Assembly (NCBI RefSeq): GCF_011046555.1
Contig: NZ_CP049246.1
Coordinates: 3,720,001-3,784,000 of the forward strand
DNA: 64,000 bases
DNA from: Sphingobacterium lactis
Lineage (GTDB): Bacteria > Bacteroidota > Bacteroidia > Sphingobacteriales > Sphingobacteriaceae
Reading direction: 5' to 3'
Shown: one piece after another, positions 46,337 through 56,100 of the stretch
Position numbering within the stretch: the stretch's first letter is position 1
Layout: every line of letters begins with the position of its first letter
The notes under the pieces: model-generated
What the model was told of the DNA's origin: nothing
What the model saw: only the letters and a program-made list of their open reading frames with translations
Databases searched by the model: none
Made by a program: the position numbers and the translations under genes

Positions 46337-47563
46337 TTAATCTTCCTCAATAAAATCAAGATCCTTATCAAAACTTTCCTTTAGTTGGGTCAGTGCAAAT
46401 ACTGCAATCAAGGTCAGCAATACGACCATAACCAATGCCGCCCACAATATCCCCATTTCATTCACCAATACCCCATAGAGCAAAGTGGAGGGAATCAGTG
46501 CCCCCCGAACAAAATTTGGCGCCGTCGTGGTTACTGTCCCACGGATATTTGTCCCGAATTGCTCGGCAGCAATCGTAATGAAAGTTGCCCAATAGCCCAC
46601 CCCTAGCCCCATTAAAAATGCCAGCCAAAGGAATTCAACTTCCGTTATGCCCTGACGGGTGAGGTAGATGCAGGAAAACAGCAGGATCAGCAATTGGTAG
46701 ACCAAAACAACTTTTTTGCGGGATCTAAAAATCTGTGCCATCCATCCTGCCAAGAAGTCTCCCAATGAGATACCCAGATAAGTGAACATCACCCCCTTTC
46801 CGGCGCTGAGCACCGTTTCGGCATGCAACGCTTTTCCGATTTCCGGAGCCTGCGTCACCAGTACGCCTACCACAAACCAAATGGGAAGACCGATGCAGAG
46901 GCAATAGAGGTATCGCTTGAACCGTTCTCGGTTGTTGAAGAGCATCATGATATTCCCTTTCTGAACGCGCTTGGTATCCAAGCTCTGGAACATCCCCGAT
47001 TCCAACACCCCCACCCGCATAAAGAGCAGCAGGATGCCCATACCACCACCAACGAAATAGGCAGTTCGCCAGGAAAACCACTCCGAAATGAAATAGGCAA
47101 GAATAGCGCCCAACACCCCAACTCCGGCGACGATCATGGTCCCGTAGCCTCGCTTCTTGCGGTGCATCGATTCGCTCACCAGTGTGATACCTGCACCAAG
47201 CTCCCCCGCCAGACCGATGCCTGCAATAAACCGGATGATACCGTAACTCGACACGTCCTGTACAAAGCCATTGGCGATATTCGCCAGGGAATAGAGCAAT
47301 ATCGAACCGAACAGCACCCGCAACCGGCCGTATTTATCCGCCAGTATTCCCCAGATGATACCGCCGAGGAGCAGTCCACCCATCTGCATATTCAACACAT
47401 ATTCCCCTTCGCTGCGCATGAGTGCTTCGGGAACACCGATATCGGTGAAAGATTGGATCCGGACGATGGAGAAGATAATGAGGTCATAGATATCCACGAA
47501 ATAGCCGAGTGCGGCAACGAAGATCAGGACCCAGAGGTTCTTGTTTGGTTTATCTGAAGTCAT
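46337..47563 (-). CDS. MFS transporter, metabolite:proton symporter type
   Basis: A 408-aa inner-membrane carrier with 12 predicted helices. The loop 2-3 motif is WGILADKYGRLRVLFGSI, the second-half helix 8-9 loop GWMAQIFRSRKKVV, and the N-terminal helix contains the D-(I/L)-Y-D motif seen in aromatic acid and sugar acid symporters (FVDIYDLIIF). Substrate cannot be named; AAHS- or proline/betaine-like subfamilies are both possible. Single gene, between a convergent small gene and a divergent operon. Confidence 0.9.
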   Translation of the reverse strand: MTSDKPNKNLWVLIFVAALGYFVDIYDLIIFSIVRIQSFTDIGVPEALMRSEGEYVLNMQMGGLLLGGIIWGILADKYGRLRVLFGSILLYSLANIANGFVQDVSSYGIIRFIAGIGLAGELGAGITLVSESMHRKKRGYGTMIVAGVGVLGAILAYFISEWFSWRTAYFVGGGMGILLLFMRVGVLESGMFQSLDTKRVQKGNIMMLFNNRERFKRYLYCLCIGLPIWFVVGVLVTQAPEIGKALHAETVLSAGKGVMFTYLGISLGDFLAGWMAQIFRSRKKVVLVYQLLILLFSCIYLTRQGITEVEFLWLAFLMGLGVGYWATFITIAAEQFGTNIRGTVTTTAPNFVRGALIPSTLLYGVLVNEMGILWAALVMVVLLTLIAVFALTQLKESFDKDLDFIEED

Positions 47564-47656
47564 CGGTTAGTAATATCCCCTGAATATAGTGTAGTTTCTC
47601 TTTTATTACAAGTGATTAAATAGATTTTCTTGGAAATTAACCGTACTTTTACGGCC

Positions 47657-48178
47657 ATGAAAGTATCGCCAAATACTTTAAAATGGGGCTTACGGCTATA
47701 CCCACCCTTATTTTTCCAACGCATCTGGGTGCGTCGGATTATGGATGGTTTCCTGGGTGCCGATGTCAAGATCAACAAGAGCTTGATGAACATCAATTCC
47801 AACAAAACCATCTTTGGAGGTACCATTTTTTCGGCAATCGATCCCTTCTACCCGATCCTATTGGATCAATACTTCAAGCATCAGGGCATTTCGCGCACTG
47901 TTGCCTGGCTGAAGACCGCCCATATCGACTACATCAAGCCCGGTAAGTACGACTTGGAGGTCAGCATCCGCCTGAACAACCAGATCTTGGAGGAAACCCT
48001 GAAGACCATAAAAAAAGAAGGCAAAGTCGTGCGAACTTTCCAAACGCAAGTGTTCGATAAACATGGGACGCTGTGTGCAGTGGCACATAACGAGGTGTAC
48101 ATTCGCGACCTGGACTTTGACTTTGCACAATTAAATCCCGACCCAACACCGGCAGCGGTGAAGGCGAATAATGAATAA
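47657..48178 (+). CDS. DUF4442 hotdog-fold thioesterase-like protein
   Basis: A 173-aa cytoplasmic protein starting MKVSPNTLKWGLRLYPPLFF; an upstream TTG (47630) would add nine unlikely residues. The segments NSNKTIFGGTIFSAIDPFYP and AWLKTAHIDYIKPGKYDLEV match the DUF4442 branch of PaaI-like hotdog thioesterases. Substrate unknown. It heads a tight operon with a lipoprotein, SCO and a cytochrome c; the reason for that association is unclear. Confidence 0.85.
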   Translation: MKVSPNTLKWGLRLYPPLFFQRIWVRRIMDGFLGADVKINKSLMNINSNKTIFGGTIFSAIDPFYPILLDQYFKHQGISRTVAWLKTAHIDYIKPGKYDLEVSIRLNNQILEETLKTIKKEGKVVRTFQTQVFDKHGTLCAVAHNEVYIRDLDFDFAQLNPDPTPAAVKANNE

Positions 48179-48190
48179 AAACATAGTATC

Positions 48191-48622
48191 ATGAGAAAAT
48201 TAATCCTTTTCGGATCTGTATGCAGCTTGGCGTTTGCCTCCTGCCAAAACCCACAGGTACACAACAATGACCAAAAGCTGGCTGAACAGGCCATCGCTAT
48301 CCATGATGAAATCATGCCGCAGATGCCTCATCTGGACAAAATAGAATTGAAATTGGATACAATCCTGAACGACCTTGCCGGCTATAAAGCCGCAAATCCG
48401 GCGTTGGATACCGCAAAAACTAGAGTTGAGCTCAGCGCTTTACGCGATAGCGTGACGGCTGCGACCAACAACATGAACGACTGGATGATGAACTTCGAGC
48501 CTGAAAATGAAAACGAAGATTACCAGAAAAAGCAAGTAGAGCACGTAACAGCCATGAAAGCACAGTTTGAACGCGTTCATGAGCAGATCAAGAATTCCCA
48601 TTTGGAAAACTATAAAAAATAA
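48191..48622 (+). CDS. Hypothetical lipoprotein in the SCO operon
   Basis: A 143-aa protein with lipoprotein signal MRKLILFGSVCSLAFASC (C18). The mature part is almost wholly helical with heptad-like spacing (KLAEQAIAIHDEIMPQMPHL, KQVEHVTAMKAQFERVHEQI), suggesting a coiled-coil. No enzymatic motif. Its conserved HDEIMPQM start is often found next to sco genes in Bacteroidota, so a role in oxidase assembly is possible but unproven. TAATG overlap with the SCO gene. Confidence 0.72.
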   Translation: MRKLILFGSVCSLAFASCQNPQVHNNDQKLAEQAIAIHDEIMPQMPHLDKIELKLDTILNDLAGYKAANPALDTAKTRVELSALRDSVTAATNNMNDWMMNFEPENENEDYQKKQVEHVTAMKAQFERVHEQIKNSHLENYKK

Positions 48623-49272
48623 TGTCCATGAAAAAGATACTCCTAATGGGCCTATCCGCATGTATGGCAGCATCCCTTTTCTTTTCCTGCAGTTCCTCGG
48701 ACCGCAAGCTCCCCATCTATGGCGAGCGCACGCCCGTTGAAAAGGAAGTCGACGGAAAGCAAGTGGTGGATACCATTTACCACACTATCCCTGACTTCAG
48801 TTTCCTGAACCAGGACAGTGTGCAATTGACCCAGGATTTCTTTAAGGGTAAAATCTATGTCGCCAACTTTTTCTTTACGCATTGTCCGAGCATCTGCCCG
48901 ACCATGCAGAGAAATCTCCTGAAGGCTTATGAAAAGTACAAAGGAAACGAGAAGATTGCTTTCCTTTCGCACAGTATTGACTTCAAATATGACAGCCCAT
49001 CCATCCTGAAGGATTACGCCACGAAACTTGGCGTTACGAATGACCAATGGCAGTTCGTGACGGGTTCCAAGGCAGCAATCTATGGGATATCCGATAAATA
49101 TATGGTATTTACCAAGGAAGATCCGAATGCTCCAGGAGGCTATGATCACCAAGGATATTTGGTTATCATTGACCCTGACCGCAGGATCCGTGGTGCTTAC
49201 GATGGAACGGATGATGAACAGGTCAGCAAGCTATTGGAAGACCTGGATGTGATATTAGCGGAATATAAATAA
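48622..49272 (+). CDS. SCO1/SenC-family copper chaperone lipoprotein
   Basis: A 216-aa thioredoxin-fold protein that delivers copper to, or reduces, the CuA site of cytochrome oxidase. Lipobox SLFFSC with C23. Copper ligands C88 and C92 (THCPSICPTM) and H176 (GGYDHQGYL) are all present. Starts in the stop codon of the preceding gene and ends in the start of the cytochrome c gene, so the three are translationally coupled. No CcoI-like partner is near; the ccoI gene is 30 kb away. Confidence 0.93.
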   Translation: MSMKKILLMGLSACMAASLFFSCSSSDRKLPIYGERTPVEKEVDGKQVVDTIYHTIPDFSFLNQDSVQLTQDFFKGKIYVANFFFTHCPSICPTMQRNLLKAYEKYKGNEKIAFLSHSIDFKYDSPSILKDYATKLGVTNDQWQFVTGSKAAIYGISDKYMVFTKEDPNAPGGYDHQGYLVIIDPDRRIRGAYDGTDDEQVSKLLEDLDVILAEYK

Positions 49273-49697
49273 TGAAAATTAGGATTTTCCTTGCGGCACT
49301 CCTGGCCATCGGCCTGCTTTACGGTCTGTTTTCCTGTACCGGTGATCTCAGCGTGGAAACCATGCAGTATGCCACCAATGGGCAGAAGGTGTATGTGAAG
49401 CATTGCCAGAATTGCCACGGTGCAAATGGCGAAGGTCTTGGTGCCCTATACCCGCCTTTGACGGATAAGCAATACCTGCAAGAAAATAGAGAACAGTTGG
49501 CCTGTATCGTCAAGCATGGAATGTCTGGACCGATCCAGGTGAACGGTAAAACCTTTGACCAACAGATGCCGGGCGTACCTTCCCTTCCATCGCTGGATAT
49601 CGCCTACGTACTGACCTATGTCACCACTTATTTCGGTGACAGCAAAACACATTTCACAAAAGAGGAAATCGAAGAGTTCCTGAGAAATTGTAAATAG
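49272..49697 (+). CDS. Class I c-type cytochrome, lipoprotein
   Basis: A 141-aa mono-haem cytochrome c. Lipoprotein-like signal (MKIRIFLAALLAIGLLYGLF, C22), then the haem site C45-x-x-C48-H49 (HCQNCHG) and probable axial M99 (QQMPGVPSL). Likely faces the periplasm and passes electrons to an oxidase. Last gene of the DUF4442-lipoprotein-SCO-cytochrome run, with terminator. Confidence 0.92.
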   Translation: MKIRIFLAALLAIGLLYGLFSCTGDLSVETMQYATNGQKVYVKHCQNCHGANGEGLGALYPPLTDKQYLQENREQLACIVKHGMSGPIQVNGKTFDQQMPGVPSLPSLDIAYVLTYVTTYFGDSKTHFTKEEIEEFLRNCK

Positions 49698-49716
49698 AAA
49701 AAATATATTCTAAATA

Positions 49717-49763
49717 AAAGACGTCATGCACAAGAAAACTCAGCGCATGGCGTCTTTTTTTAT
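49717..49763 (+). terminator. Terminator of the SCO/cytochrome c operon
   Basis: AAAGACGTCATGC pairs with GCATGGCGTCTTT (one T-G), then T7. Confidence 0.85.
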
Positions 49764-49849
49764 GCATGCTGAAATTCGACCTGATCAATCATTGATCCTG
49801 TACGCAATCATGATGAAATTGAAGTGCTATGAATGAAGGAGTTATGGTC

Positions 49850-49925
49850 TTTCTGTAAAAAGATAAAGGTTTTCAAACGGGGAGAATGAAAACCTTTAAT
49901 AACCAATTATAAACCTAAATTATGA
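49850..49925 (-). ncRNA. Candidate small RNA (about 70 nt)
   Basis: In the 372-bp gap before tetR a strong minus-strand promoter (49931-49961) is followed about 27-60 nt later by a perfect 12-bp hairpin TAAAGGTTTTCA/TGAAAACCTTTA (49864-49875 and 49887-49898, 11-nt loop) and TCTTTTT. No open frame fits between them. This is the layout of a short terminated transcript. The neighbouring genes do not use it as leader, since the plus-strand operon converges. Not tested. Confidence 0.45.
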
Positions 49926-49930
49926 TACTA

Positions 49931-49961
49931 CAAAGGTAAGTGTAAAACATACACCCGTCAA
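49931..49961 (-). promoter_or_regulatory. Promoter of the candidate small RNA
   Basis: Minus-strand TTG (49961-49959), 20-nt spacer, TACCTTTG (49938-49931), a full consensus match. Confidence 0.65.
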
Positions 49962-50054
49962 GAGTAAACCTAAGATTTAACAATTTGTTAACATTGACTT
50001 TAAAAACGCCCCTTATATAACGATTAAGTGACAAAATGAGTTAAAAATAATCCC

Positions 50055-50062
50055 TACCTTTG
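50055..50062 (+). promoter_or_regulatory. -7 element of the tetR-efflux operon
   Basis: TACCTTTG, 7 nt before the tetR ATG at 50070. The leader would be minimal. No TTG at consensus distance. Confidence 0.5.
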
Positions 50063-50069
50063 CTACCGA

Positions 50070-50648
50070 ATGAACATTCAATTGACAGATAAAAAGGTAC
50101 AAATCTTCCACAGTACACTGAAGCTCATTAACATCCATGGGTTTCATGGTTCACCGATGAGTAAGATTGCCAAGGATGCTGATGTAGCCGTCGGCTCCAT
50201 CTACCACTATTTTCCCTCGAAAGAGGATTTAATTATCGAATTATACTGGTATTGTAAAGAAATACTCAATAAAGAGGTTTTTTCTACAGTTGATAATACC
50301 TTGCCTTATGAAGCGCAGTTCAAAATGATCTGGAAGAATTTAATCCAGTATTATACGAAGAACACCGATCACTTCAGTTTCTTGGAGCAATTCTATGGTT
50401 CGCCATTTTACGAGGGAATCCGAACCAATGTGTTCAAACAGAAAACGGAGCGTAATGTGCTTGTGAGTTTTCTTCAGGAAGGCATCAAGGACAAACAATT
50501 GAAAGACTTAAATGTTCGATTATTGATTTCCGCCTATTTAGGCGTCGCAATCTCCTTAGTACGAGGCTGTTTGTACGAAAAGACAAAACCACAGGAAGAT
50601 GAGTTGAACACCATGGTTGACATTATTTGGAACGGGGTTAAATTATAA
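50070..50648 (+). CDS. TetR/AcrR-family transcriptional regulator
   Basis: A 192-aa repressor-type protein. Its N-terminal helix-turn-helix is PMSKIAKDADVAVGSIYHYF (about residues 29-48), followed by the usual all-helical ligand domain. It is the first gene of a TolC-MFP-RND operon (6 nt to the next gene), the classic arrangement in which TetR represses the efflux genes and is released by a ligand. Ligand unknown. Confidence 0.92.
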   Translation: MNIQLTDKKVQIFHSTLKLINIHGFHGSPMSKIAKDADVAVGSIYHYFPSKEDLIIELYWYCKEILNKEVFSTVDNTLPYEAQFKMIWKNLIQYYTKNTDHFSFLEQFYGSPFYEGIRTNVFKQKTERNVLVSFLQEGIKDKQLKDLNVRLLISAYLGVAISLVRGCLYEKTKPQEDELNTMVDIIWNGVKL

Positions 50649-50653
50649 CATAT

Positions 50654-51985
50654 ATGAATTTTAGATTTAAGGAATTAGTACTTAGCGTATCCCTTACAGC
50701 ACTCACTGTAGGATCAGCTTTTTCCCAGACCGGGAGTGGTCTTAGCAGTGAAGCGACATTGGATGATCTCATCAATTATGCACTTTCCAATCAGATCGAA
50801 GTAAAGCAGGCGCAGCTGGACCGGGAAATCGGTGAGCGCGAGATCGCTTCTGCACTATCCGGATGGTTTCCGCAGATCAATGCCAATGGAAGCATGACAC
50901 ATTTTATGCAGTTGCCGACAGCCAATGTCAACGGACAGAACATCGCCATGGGGCAGAGAAATACCGCAGCACTTACCTTTCAGGCCGATCAAGCCATCAT
51001 TAACCCAGGCTTGTTCCAAGCATCACGCGCAGCAAAATATATCCGTCAGCAAAATGACCTCAATTTGGAAAGCAGCCGCATCAATACCGTTGTGGATGTG
51101 TCCAAAGCATATTACGATATCCTGACCAGTGAAGAACAGATCAATATTATCCAAGAGAATATCGCTCGCCTGAACAGGCAGTATACAGAAGCCAACGCGC
51201 GCTATGAAACAGGCCTCGTGGATAAGACCGACTACAAACGGGCACAGATCTCCCTGAACAATGCCAACGCGGAACTGAAGACCGCAATGGAGTTCAGAAA
51301 ATATAAATATGATTTTCTAAAAACCCTTTTGGGTATGAACCCGTCGGCTGCTATCAGCCTTTCTTTTGCTAACCAAGACATGGAATCCAATGTATTGATG
51401 GACACGACAGAAGTGGTGAATATGGCGAATCGCGTGGAGTTCCAACAATTGCAGACGCTGAAAGATATTCAGGAATTGAATACCCAGTACCAAAGATGGC
51501 AATTTTTACCACGCTTGGGCGCTTTCGCCAATTACGGACTGAATTACCGCAACAATAACTTCGGGGATATGTTCGGGAACAACTTCCCACAATCCAGCGT
51601 TGGGCTGAGCCTCTCCTTCCCTATCTTTCAAGGGGGCAAGCGTATCCAGGAAATCCGCAAGTCGGAACTGCAGGAGTCACGTATCGACCTGGACATCGTA
51701 AACCTGGAGAACCAGATCGGAGCAGAATACTCCGCAGCCATGGCCAACTACCGCTCCAACATCAACGAATGGCGGAATGCAAAGGAGAACGTAGAGCTTT
51801 CCGAAGAGGTGTACAACACCATCAAGCTGCAATATGATGCAGGCGTAAAAACCTATTTGGAATTAATGACCGCAGAAACGGATCTCAAAACCAGTCAATT
51901 GAATTACCTGAATTCGTTATATGCGGTTCTGGCCAGCAAACTGGATATCCAAAAAGCATTGGGAACGGTAAATACTAGAGATTAA
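50654..51985 (+). CDS. TolC-family outer-membrane efflux protein
   Basis: A 443-aa outer-membrane channel with a cleavable signal (ending near SAFSQ). It has two OEP repeats with long coiled-coil stretches (LDREIGEREIASALSGWFPQ and LQESRIDLDIVNLENQIGAE) and conserved motifs such as YETGLVDKTDYKRAQ and YDAGVKTYLELMTAETDL. Unlike the OMF part of the fusion at 11010, it is a separate protein with no lipobox. Second gene of the operon. Confidence 0.94.
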   Translation: MNFRFKELVLSVSLTALTVGSAFSQTGSGLSSEATLDDLINYALSNQIEVKQAQLDREIGEREIASALSGWFPQINANGSMTHFMQLPTANVNGQNIAMGQRNTAALTFQADQAIINPGLFQASRAAKYIRQQNDLNLESSRINTVVDVSKAYYDILTSEEQINIIQENIARLNRQYTEANARYETGLVDKTDYKRAQISLNNANAELKTAMEFRKYKYDFLKTLLGMNPSAAISLSFANQDMESNVLMDTTEVVNMANRVEFQQLQTLKDIQELNTQYQRWQFLPRLGAFANYGLNYRNNNFGDMFGNNFPQSSVGLSLSFPIFQGGKRIQEIRKSELQESRIDLDIVNLENQIGAEYSAAMANYRSNINEWRNAKENVELSEEVYNTIKLQYDAGVKTYLELMTAETDLKTSQLNYLNSLYAVLASKLDIQKALGTVNTRD

Positions 51986-52022
51986 CAACAACCTCAACAT
52001 ACACATCAAGAAACACGAAAAC

Positions 52023-53156
52023 ATGAATACGAATCGTTTATTTTCAACCATACTATTAGGTTCAGGATTATTCCTTACGGCATGTGGCAATAAGGATGCT
52101 AAACAACAGGGTGCGGCAAATATGCAGGCCCAAGCAATGCCTGTAACCATGGCGTCCGTAACCCAAGAGGTTGTTTCCGGACAGCGCGCCTACCCGGCAA
52201 ATGTTGTTCCCCTACAAGAAACTGAAATCAGAGCTGAGGTTTCTGGTTATATCAATAAGATCTATGTTACGGATGGAGCCTTTGTGAGCAAGGGCCAGAA
52301 ACTATACGAGATCGACCGCGTTCGCTATGCTGCAGCAGTGGATCAGGCACGTGCTAACGTGGAAATCGCTAAGGCCAACCTGGCGCGCGTAGAGAAAGAC
52401 TTGCAGCGCTATCAGACCCTAGCGGATAAGGATGCGATCGCAAAACAGACATTGGACTATGCCTACACGGATGTTAACAACCAAAAGGCACAGGTCCAAG
52501 CTGCAGAGGCGGCACTGACCACGGCTCGCCTCAACCTGAACCGTTCGGTGATTACAGCACCGTTCTCCGGTAATGTCGGCATTTCGCAGGTGCGTACCGG
52601 AGCATTGGTATCCGCAGGTACAACCCTATTGAACACCATCAGTTCCACCAACCCGATTGCCGTGGAATTCCAGATCAACGAAAAGGAAATCCTGGAATTC
52701 AGCAACCTGCAGACGGGCAAATCATCCACGGAGATCAACCTGACCCTTCCAGATGCCAGCACCTATGCTACTCAGGGTCGTATATCCACGATTGACCGTG
52801 CGGTAGATCCACAAACAGGAACATTGAAGGTCCGCGCAACATTCGATAACCCGAACAACACCCTACGTGCAGGGATGAACCTGACCCTGAATGTGGTGAG
52901 CACATCCAAAGAAGAAGCCTTGGTGATCCCTTACCGTGCTATTTTCGAGCAGTTGGGTACATTCTCGGTATACACCGTTACGGACAGCAGCACTGCGGAG
53001 TTAAAACCTGTTACATTGGGCCAAAAGCTGGGTGACAGAGTGGTTATCTCGACCGGCCTAAATCCTGGGGATAAGATTGTTGTCGATGGTGTGACAGCCA
53101 TTAAACCAGGCGCAAAGGTAGTGGATAAAGCCACCATGAATCAACAGAAACAATAA
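52023..53156 (+). CDS. RND efflux periplasmic adaptor (MFP) lipoprotein
   Basis: A 377-aa adaptor. Lipoprotein signal MNTNRLFSTILLGSGLFLTA with C21. Lipoyl halves (EIRAEVSGYINKIYVTDGAF and ITAPFSGNVGISQVRTGAL), a coiled coil (about 100-160) and a beta-barrel/membrane-proximal part follow. It links the TolC protein and the permease encoded on either side. Confidence 0.94.
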   Translation: MNTNRLFSTILLGSGLFLTACGNKDAKQQGAANMQAQAMPVTMASVTQEVVSGQRAYPANVVPLQETEIRAEVSGYINKIYVTDGAFVSKGQKLYEIDRVRYAAAVDQARANVEIAKANLARVEKDLQRYQTLADKDAIAKQTLDYAYTDVNNQKAQVQAAEAALTTARLNLNRSVITAPFSGNVGISQVRTGALVSAGTTLLNTISSTNPIAVEFQINEKEILEFSNLQTGKSSTEINLTLPDASTYATQGRISTIDRAVDPQTGTLKVRATFDNPNNTLRAGMNLTLNVVSTSKEEALVIPYRAIFEQLGTFSVYTVTDSSTAELKPVTLGQKLGDRVVISTGLNPGDKIVVDGVTAIKPGAKVVDKATMNQQKQ

Positions 53157-53183
53157 GTGCTATTCCTCAAAATATTTTAACGC

Positions 53184-56100
53184 ATGATTTCAGAAGTATT
53201 TATAAAGAGACCGGTAACGGCAATGGTAATATCCATATTGATTACGATCGTAGGGATAATTGCCGTGACAACCTTACCAATCAGTCAATATCCCAATATT
53301 GCGCCACCGACGGTATCGGTTTCCGCAACCTATACCGGTGCTGACGCCCAAACGGTCGAGAAGACCGTAACAACCCCGATCGAGAGCCAGATCAACGGTA
53401 CGCCGGGGATGATCTATATGAGTTCAAACAGTACCTCCGACGGGGGATCCCGGATTACGGTGACCTTTGAAGTAGGTACGGATATCGATATCGCGACGCT
53501 CGACGTGCAGAACAGGGTGAGTATTGCCGAACCCGTTCTTCCGGAGGCGGTACGCCGGCTGGGTGTAACCACCCGTAAGGTGAACACGGATATCTTGATG
53601 ATGGTATCCTTGGTATCCCCAGACGGTAGCCGCGACCAGAATTATTTGGCCAACTACATCAACCTGTACCTGAAAGACGCGTTATTGCGTGTGAAGGGCG
53701 TCGGTGATGTGCAGGCATTCGGACAGCCATTCGCCATGCGTGTGTGGTTGGATGCGAATAAACTCGCGAACATCAACATGTCTCCTGCCGATGTCAATGC
53801 CGCCATTACGGAACAGAACTCCCGGATGCCGGGTGGTTCCGTGGGTGCCAGACCGCAGGAAAATGCACAGGTATTCGAATACCCGATTGTCATGGACTCC
53901 GACCTGGAAGAGGTGGATCAATTCGAAAATATTGTCGTAAAGACCAATACCGATGGTTCCATCGTTCTTCTTAAGGACATTGCCCGTGTAGAATTGGGCC
54001 AGTTCAACTACGGTATCACCAACAAGGTTAACGGACAGGTAGCTTCTGGTATGATGATCTCCCAAACACCGGGAGGTAATGCCGTGGAAACCGCAGATGG
54101 AATCTATGCCGCTCTGGAAGACTTGAAAAAATCATTTCCAGCTGGTGTGGATTATGTCGTAGGTTATGAAACCGTTTCCGTGGTGAATGCATCCATCAGC
54201 TCGGTAATCCACACCTTGGTGGAAGCCTTGGTTTTGGTAACCTTGGTGGTATTCTTCTTCCTGCAAAGTTGGAGAGCGACCTTGATCCCGCTATTGGCTA
54301 TTCCGGTTTCCATTATCGGTACGTTTATCTTCTTTATCCTTTTCGGATTCTCGGTGAACAACTTGACGATGCTAGCATTCGTTCTGGCGATCGGTATTGT
54401 GGTGGATGACGCCATCGTTGTGGTGGAGGCCGTCCAACATTACATTGACCATTATAAGATGGATGCCAAGGAAGCGACCATGCGGGCCATGAAGGATATT
54501 ACCGCTCCGGTAATCGCCATTGCCCTCATCTTGGCGGCTGTATTCGTACCAGTAGGTTTTATCCCGGGGATGGTGGGTAAACTGTATCAACAGTTCGCGA
54601 TCACCATTGCTGTATCCGTAATGCTTTCCGCATTCATCGCCCTGACGCTGACACCAGCCCTCTGTTCCATCATGTTGAAGCCTTCGGCAACAACCAAGGA
54701 CTCCAAGGGTTTGAATAAATTCTTCTACAAATTCAACGTATGGTTCGAAAAAGTAACCTATAGATATTCCAAAGGGGTAAGAAAAGCGATCAAAGCTTCA
54801 ACCTTGGTCTTGATTATATTGCTGTGTATTTTCGTGGGAACAGGCTTTATGTTCACGACCAAAAAGACCGGATTTATCCCGAATGAGGATGCGGGTATCT
54901 TCTTCATGGGTGTGAGTTTGCCGGAGGGTGCCTCCAGTGCCCGTACGGAAGAGGTCTTGACCGAATTGACGAATGACCTGCGCAAGGACTTTCCGGAGAT
55001 TGCCTACGTGACGTCCATCAACGGTATGAACCTTTTGAACCGTGCGGCGAAACCGAACGGTGCATCCCTATTCGTGTCGTTGAAACCGTGGGAGGAACGG
55101 AGCAAAACCGTTGCAGAGATAACGGGTGCCATCATGGGGAAATACAGGGGCTATTCCAAGGCTTCCGTTATTGCGGCAACACCGCCGCCAATTCCGGGTC
55201 TGGGTACCTCCGGTGGTTTTACCATGGAGATCCAGGACCGTCAGACTGTGGACATCAAGGACTTCGAAGCCATGTTGGGCCGTTTCCTTGCCGCAGCGAA
55301 TCAGCGTCCTGAAATCGGCATGGCCTATACCCTCTTCAACAGTAACTCGCCAAACTACAAACTACAGGTAGACCGTGAGATGGCGAAACGCATGGGGGTT
55401 CCAGTTTCCAATATCTACAGTACGATATCCTCGTATATGGGTAGTAGCTATGTGAATGACTTTACAAAATATGGCCGTAACTTCCGTGTGGTAACCCAGG
55501 CGGACACCAGTTACCGGATGCATATCGAGGACATCAATAAATTATACGTGAAGAATGTACAGGGGCAACCTGTTCCGATTTCCAATTTGGTTCGGTACGA
55601 GTTGACCACGAATCCTTCCATCATCAACCACTTCAACATCTTCCGTTCGATCCAGGTTTCCGGAGAGGCGGCACCTGGATATTCCTCGGGTGATGCCATT
55701 GCGGCGCTTGAAGAAGTGGCAGCACAGACGCTGTCGGATGGGTATTCGTATGAGTTCTCCGGTCTATCCCTTCAGGAGAAACAATCCGGAAGTAAGACCA
55801 TCCAGATCTTTGCGCTCTGTATCCTGTTCGTATTCCTGCTCTTGGCTTCGCTTTATGAAAGCTGGTCGGTTCCATTCTCCATCCTCCTATCGGTACCATT
55901 AGGGGTATTCGGAGCGATCCTTGCCCTGACGCTGTTGCCGAACCTGGATAACAACATCTTTGCGCAGATTGGTTTGGTGACCATTATCGGTCTGGCGGCG
56001 AAGAATGCGATCCTGATCGTGGAATTTGCCAAGGAGCGTGTCGATATCGGCATGAACCTGATTGAGGCAACCATCGATGCGGTGAAACTACGTTTGCGTC

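Noticed and set aside
46823..47557. 244-codon plus-strand frame antisense to the MFS gene
   Set aside because: His/Asp/Gln-rich mirror of transmembrane codons; no start signal.
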